DNA of 26,664 nt from Ectocarpus siliculosus (lineage: Eukaryota > Sar > Phaeophyceae > Ectocarpales > Ectocarpaceae). The notes under the pieces were generated by a model. The model was given only the letters and a program-made list of their open reading frames with translations. It did no database searches and was not told the DNA's origin. The position numbers were made by a program, and so were the translations under genes. The stretch is from NCBI GenBank assembly GCA_000310025.1, contig FN648639.1, forward strand, positions 72,974-99,637, given 5' to 3'. Shown one piece after another: positions 22,304-26,664 of this stretch (the first letter of the stretch is position 1; every line of letters begins with the position of its first letter).

Positions 22304-22851
22304 CCCGACACAGCATCATAGACCAAGAGAGGGATGCCCCCGCTGTGACCTTGTAAAATGTATTTGCATCCTACGGAACCCCTTACAAGATCCAAGATCT
22401 TGACCTGTCGCTTGGCGCATGTTCTGTGTTGTGGGGCAAAAGGTATGAGCTCGTCGCACACGCGCCCCGTGCTGTACGCTCGTGATCAAGTCGCGGCTAG
22501 CACAGGATCATGGAACAATAGAGGGGGCTGTGGCGAAAAGGACCGTCGATAGACGATGACGGTGACCAAATTTTACAGGTAACAGTTGGCGTGTCATCCA
22601 CTGCTGCATACTGTGTTACAGTAGATTCATATATCCTTGTGTATGCGGTAGTGCTTCGGCGCGGACCTCTCTACAAGGAAGATCAGTTCCCTACATTATG
22701 TTGAGCACCCTACTGCTGCTGTACGTACCAATGTACTGTACCTAGACTACAGACATATAGCGCGGGAAGGGGGGGAAGAACAGCGGTTTTGACGCTCGCT
22801 CTTTTCCCGTACTTTAATCCTATACAAAGAAAGAAAACAACCTTCCCGCCG
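22304..22851. other. Intergenic, no gene recognised
   Basis: No supported coding region. The stretch contains several TACTGTA/TACAGTA words (about 22605-22750), which recur elsewhere in the window's non-coding DNA, and a short poly-G run near 22770. Confidence 0.5.
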
Positions 22852-23315
22852 GGGTTAGGTTAGACATTCTATTGTCATCAGTAGAGGACATCATGAAGAG
22901 GCGTCGTGCGTGCTGGCACGTTCAGGTTAGCTACTGGAGCGGAAATATCGAAGGTCGCAGCAGCCGCTGAAAACAGTCCGAAATCTGCGCCGGAACCAAG
23001 CGGCATCCAACATTTGTCACAGCCATGCTCACCGCCACGGACCGTAAACCCCTGAACGGAGGGGTGTCAGCAGTAGCTAGTGGCATCAGCTACTGCTGTA
23101 AACCCGTAACTCAGGTGATTGGGGTCCGTGACGGCGAGCATGGCTGTGACAAATGTTGGATGCCGCTTGGTTCCGGCGCAGCATTTCGGACTGTTTTCAG
23201 CGGCTGCTGCGACCTTCGATATTTCCGCTCCAGTAGCAAACCTAAACGTGCCAGCACGCACGACGCCTCTTCATGATGTCCTCTACTGCTGACAATAGAA
23301 CGCCTAACCTAACCC
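22852..23315. mobile_element. 464-bp foldback / MITE-like inverted repeat
   Basis: The left arm (22852-23043) pairs with the right arm (23123-23315) with about 7 mismatches and one indel over 192 bases, by hand count about 96% identity. Both ends begin GGGTTAGGTTAG on the outward strand. The symmetry continues, weaker, to a perfect 11-bp stem (23068-23078 with 23088-23098, CAGCAGTAGCT) around a 9-base loop, so the whole element is one near-palindrome. There is no coding capacity; short open frames inside mirror each other. I could not identify a target-site duplication. Such elements are non-autonomous and depend on a transposase encoded elsewhere. Confidence 0.85.
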
Positions 23316-23616
23316 TCAAAACTGACCTTATTTGAGCGCCTTCCATTTTGGCTCTTTGACTTGAATTTAGAATAGAGCGAATTTTTATCTTGATTTCAAA
23401 GGAAGCCTTGCCTGTGGAGGTAGACGCGTGAAATGTATGTTTTGAGCAGCCTCTACTGCCGCCCTTTGCGAGAATCAACGATTGTTGTTTTTCGCGATGC
23501 CTCCAGACTGGTCTTCTTGTGTATCTGTTGTACAATTTCTGGACCTCTTGCGTTTGTTTTCAAAATTCGTCAACATCAAAATTGCTCTTCTTCCCCCCCT
23601 TAAGAATTACAACTAC
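23316..23616. other. Unassigned spacer between the foldback element and the retrotransposon
   Basis: No supported gene or repeat. It is AT-richer than the genes. The last bases (aactact, 23611-23617) match the bases found at the other end of the retrotransposon. Confidence 0.5.
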
Positions 23617-23644
23617 TTGTTGTTGTTGTTGTTGTTGTTGTTGT
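23617..23644 (-). repeat. (TTG)9 tract, possible (CAA)n tail of the retrotransposon
   Basis: Nine TTG units on the plus strand, so (CAA)n on the strand of the reverse transcriptase. It lies about 650 bases past the stop codon. Several non-LTR families end in short tandem repeats instead of poly-A, which makes this a candidate 3' end. Confidence 0.45.
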
Positions 23645-23966
23645 CTTCACATTAAAAACCGTTCCGATCTCTCTCTACCCAGTACCTTCGTATGTCCGTA
23701 CTGATCCAACACTCGACGCGGTCGATTCCCGTGGTCACAGGTTAACTTACCCTAAAAAAGGTACACTCAAATAAACTGGCCCCGAGGGGTCCGCAAGTCA
23801 ATAGAAATCAACGACAGATATTCTGGGATCCTCCGCTCCCTCTTCGCGCTATGCGAGGTATCAACTGAGATTAGCAGTCACTATCTATCATGGGCCGGAG
23901 AGAAAGAGGTACACTCCCTTGGTTCAATCTTGGTACTTCACAACGCAAGCAGAGACAAGGCCATCT

Positions 23967-24090
23967 GGCACAGAAAAAGAGAGAAAAAAGAGAGAAAAAA
24001 AAAAGAAAAAAAGAGAAAAAAAAGGAGAAAAAAAATAAAAATGGGAAACCCGTAAGGAGAAGAGAAAATAAATGAAAATAAAATGAAAAA
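23967..24090. repeat. A-rich purine tract
   Basis: About 120 bases that are almost entirely A and G on the plus strand (runs of A broken by G). It lies in the presumed 3' untranslated part of the retrotransposon, where it is T-rich on the element's own strand, so it is not the element's poly-A tail. It could be a simple repeat or the tail of another insertion in the opposite direction. Confidence 0.7.
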
Positions 24091-24297
24091 GGGCGAGGAC
24101 AAAGAGGGACCAGGCCGAAAATAACAGGAAGTATGAGGCAGAACAAGGCACACGGTGGAGAGCCCACTAACGAACAAGCAAACACGCAAACATGGCCACC
24201 AACCAGCGATACATTGTAATGGTACGAAATCACTACTACTGGGGGGTTGGTGCAATGGTGCAGCGTTGGGGGGGGGGGGGAATTGGCGAACAGAAAT

Positions 24298-25977
24298 TCA
24301 ATCCGGCACGTGTCGTGCCACTCGGTCCATCTCTTCTCGTTTGCTTTCTTCCCTCGCCGTCTCGTCCGTCTCCTGCCCCCCTCCCGCCCCATTGGTTGTT
24401 GGCTTGTGGTTTCGTTTGAGCGCTCGTTGTCGGCTGGCCTCTTCTTCCTTCTCGTGCCAGGAGGTCATGAACCTCTCAGCTCCCTGCAGCACCGCCGCAT
24501 GCCAGGGTACTCCCCCCTCCACCTTCGCGGCTTCCGTCCACCTTGACTTCGGTGCCGTGTCTTTCGGTAAGGGAATTCCGAGACAACTTGGGTCGGTTTT
24601 CGTAGATCCGTGGTCGGCCCCGAAGGCCTTCAGGTCGTCGAGCACACACTTCGGCCAGTTCTGTTCCTGTCCCCCCCTACGTGGCTTCTCCCCCCCCGCC
24701 AGCTCGCCGAGCATCAGTCGTTTCGGGAGTCGCCCGTCCGGCTGCCTTGCCAGTGCTCCCGCGAACAGTAGGCGTCGTTGTCGGATCGTGGCTTCAACGC
24801 TCTGGCATTCGACCCTCTTCAGCGTCTGGGCGTACGAGAGCTGCCGGTAGGTGTCTTTCTTGCGCTTGTACCCGATAACTCGAAGGAGCAGTCGGTGGTG
24901 TGTCGACCGCAGCGTCTGATAGTGGCCGCTGAGTGGTGACCATGTCATGCAGCCGTACAGCAGTGCCTCCATCGCCTCCGCCTGGAGGAGGCGGATCTTG
25001 AGTCGGAATGGCGCTTTCGGTCTGTCGAAGAGCTCCTGGCCATATCGCCTGAGGCACGCCCACGCTCCTCTGCTCCTGTAGCTGATCTCCCGGGTGAGGT
25101 CGCCATGCTCGTTGACGAGGCCACCGAGGTACCGGAACTCGGTCGTCTGGGCGTATTTCTGTCCCGCGGCTTCGATAGTCAGTGGTGGAGGAGGCGGGAG
25201 GGACTGTGATGTTGCAGTCGGCTTGTCCTTCGCGCGCATCAGGAGCGTCTCCGTCTTCTTCTCCAACACCGTTAGCCCGAACTCTCCGAACACCTCAACG
25301 ATGATGGTCATCATTCTCGCCAGTCCTTCTGCAGACCTCGATACGACGCCGGCATCATCGGCATACAGCATCCCCCATACTGCCCTCCGTACTCGGTCAA
25401 GGGGTGTCTCCTCCCCCCCCCCCGTTTCCGTCTTCCCCTCCTCCAAGCACACCAAATTCCGCAGAACAACATCATCCTCGCTGAATCGGATAACGACGAC
25501 CTCCAGGACCTCGGCGAAAAAGATGTTGAACAGCAGTGGGGATAGCACACATCCTTGTCGCACGCCCTGTGTGACGAAAAACCAGTCCGTCCGATAGTTC
25601 TCCGTCGTCCATGCGCACCCGGGCCCGCATTCCATCGTGGAATTGGCGGATGACTTTGATTAACTTCGCGGGAATCCCGGCCCTGGCCAGCACCTTCCAT
25701 AGCATCTCTCGGTCCACCGAATCATACGCCTTCTTCAAGTCGACGAAGCACATGTAGAGCGGTATTTTCTTTCTTCGCCCCAGCTCCTGGAGGCGACGCG
25801 CGACAAACAGCATGTCGACGGTGGATCGCCCGGGTCGAAATCCGCACTGTTCCTCCGGGAGGATGTTGTTGGCTTCGCAGAAGGCGCTTAGACGGTTGGT
25901 GATGATCTTGATGGGAACCTTGCCTACGTGAGATAGTAGCGAAATCCCCCTGTAGTTGTTGCAGTTGGACCGGTCGA
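24298..25977 (-). pseudogene. Reverse transcriptase of non-LTR retrotransposon, frameshifted
   Basis: The protein copies element RNA into DNA at the target site. The first frame (25977 to about 25590) holds CGFRPGRSTVDML and motif A, FVDLKKAYDSVDR (about 25711-25749). The second frame (about 25590 to 24298) holds motif B, QGVRQGCVLSPLLFN (about 25527-25572), and the catalytic box YADD (25354-25365), then FRYLGGLVNEHGDLT and a C-terminal RRRLLFAGALARQPDGRLPK block, ending in TGA at 24298. The two catalytic Asp of YADD and the motif A Asp are intact. The frame changes at a 4-bp tandem duplication, GTCCGTCC (25585-25592), which turns GELSD-WFFVTQ into two frames. With the N-terminal region also missing, this copy is dead. 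Confidence 0.9.
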
Positions 25978-25983
25978 ACTACT

Positions 25984-26664
25984 GTAAATGCTCAAAGAAG
26001 TACCAAACGTAAGAACATGATGAGCACTCCAGTCCAGTACACTTTTGTTGTACAACAGTCTACAAGCTGGTTCACGCAAGACCCAAAATGTCTTCCCCCA
26101 CTGTTAATGAACGCAAGTACTCACCAATCAACACACTTTTTATACCATAGTGACGCCCACGCTTAGCCTACGACAGTGACAAAGAAAGCTGGAATTTCCG
26201 AGAACACCGTTCTGCGGTGGTTGGGCGCAAAAAAGTGTCGTAGCCAATCAGCGGCCTTCATGCTGTTCAAGAATGAACAACTACAAATACCAATGCAACA
26301 CGAACCTTCTTCGGCCGTAGTTCAACCCCAAATGACGTTCGAGCTCTAGGGAACCCAACAAAAAAAACAGAAGTGAAAACGGCCACCGTTGGAGCGAGTT
26401 AAGCCCGGAAATGTGGGGTTTGTTTTCGGTGTTACGGCCTTTTGGCGTCGTCAGATGGCCACCGGATGTACGAAGCAACCGCTCAGACAGCATCGAAACG
26501 GTTTCCGTCGTATATATCTGAGGAAAGCTTAGATCATCCCCAAATTTGACAGCTTGATGTTGACAGGTATTGATGCTATGAATCCTAAAATATATTCTTC
26601 AACACTTTTCACGAAGTTTTCGCCTTCCTACCGGCTTATCGGGGTCTAACGGATAGGACCCCCG
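25984..26664. other. Right-end flank, no gene recognised
   Basis: About 680 bases with only short open frames on both strands, none protein-like. No repeat or RNA gene is evident. Confidence 0.5.

Larger units (their letters stand above)
23617..25976 (-). mobile_element. 5'-truncated non-LTR (LINE-type) retrotransposon
   Basis: The element is recognised by its reverse transcriptase (24298-25976). No endonuclease or first ORF precedes it: coding similarity begins at DRSNCNNYRGISLL, mid-domain, at 25975, as expected for a 5'-truncated LINE insertion. The 3' end is proposed at the (CAA)n tail. Both ends are bordered by the plus-strand word aactact (23611-23617 and 25977-25983), a possible 7-bp target-site duplication. 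No LTRs were seen. The family within the non-LTR group is not assigned. Confidence 0.7.

Noticed and set aside
23025-23535. Short open frames on both strands inside and beside the inverted repeat
   Set aside because: They mirror each other because of the palindrome, and none resembles a transposase.

Overview
This is nuclear DNA from a eukaryote, most likely a brown alga. The candidate I would test first is Ectocarpus or a close relative, but that is an inference from style, not from a marker gene. The signs are many-exon genes with GT-AG introns of roughly 150-830 bp, GC-rich codons, abundant CA, GA and CTG microsatellites, poly-C intron tracts, and proteins full of Ser, Ala, Gly and Gln runs. 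A BBSome gene points to a ciliated or flagellated lineage. A run of 100 N at 13474-13573 marks an assembly gap.

All convincing genes read on the minus strand. From left to right: a weak exon fragment at the left edge (about 18-130); a complete nine-exon BBS5 gene (6409 to 1715, 345 aa); a 2.5-kb intergenic stretch with a GA microsatellite; gene B (12218 to 8966, two exons, about 848 aa, Lys-rich, with a candidate MBD-like segment split by its intron); and gene A (22176 to 12645, twelve exons, about 1190 aa, with a Cys cluster, a very long Ser-rich region and a coiled coil). Genes A and B may be one gene. The exon phases allow both readings, and I give both.

The right end is mobile-element territory. 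At 22852-23315 lies an almost perfect 464-bp inverted repeat with no coding capacity (a foldback or MITE-like element). At about 23617-25976 is a 5'-truncated non-LTR retrotransposon on the minus strand. Its reverse transcriptase is interrupted by one frameshift that a 4-bp tandem duplication explains.

BBS5 is a cilium trafficking protein. Genes A and B look like nuclear, low-complexity proteins of unknown function, and nothing in the window ties them to BBS5 beyond being neighbours. The assembly gap falls in an intron of gene A. The sequence to its left is a badly base-called second copy of the exon to its right, so the gap is probably a failed overlap, not missing sequence.

The exon models were assembled by hand from splice signals, phase and protein sense. 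The BBS5 model is firm because every exon matches the known family. Models A and B are consistent in phase throughout but have no family to check against.
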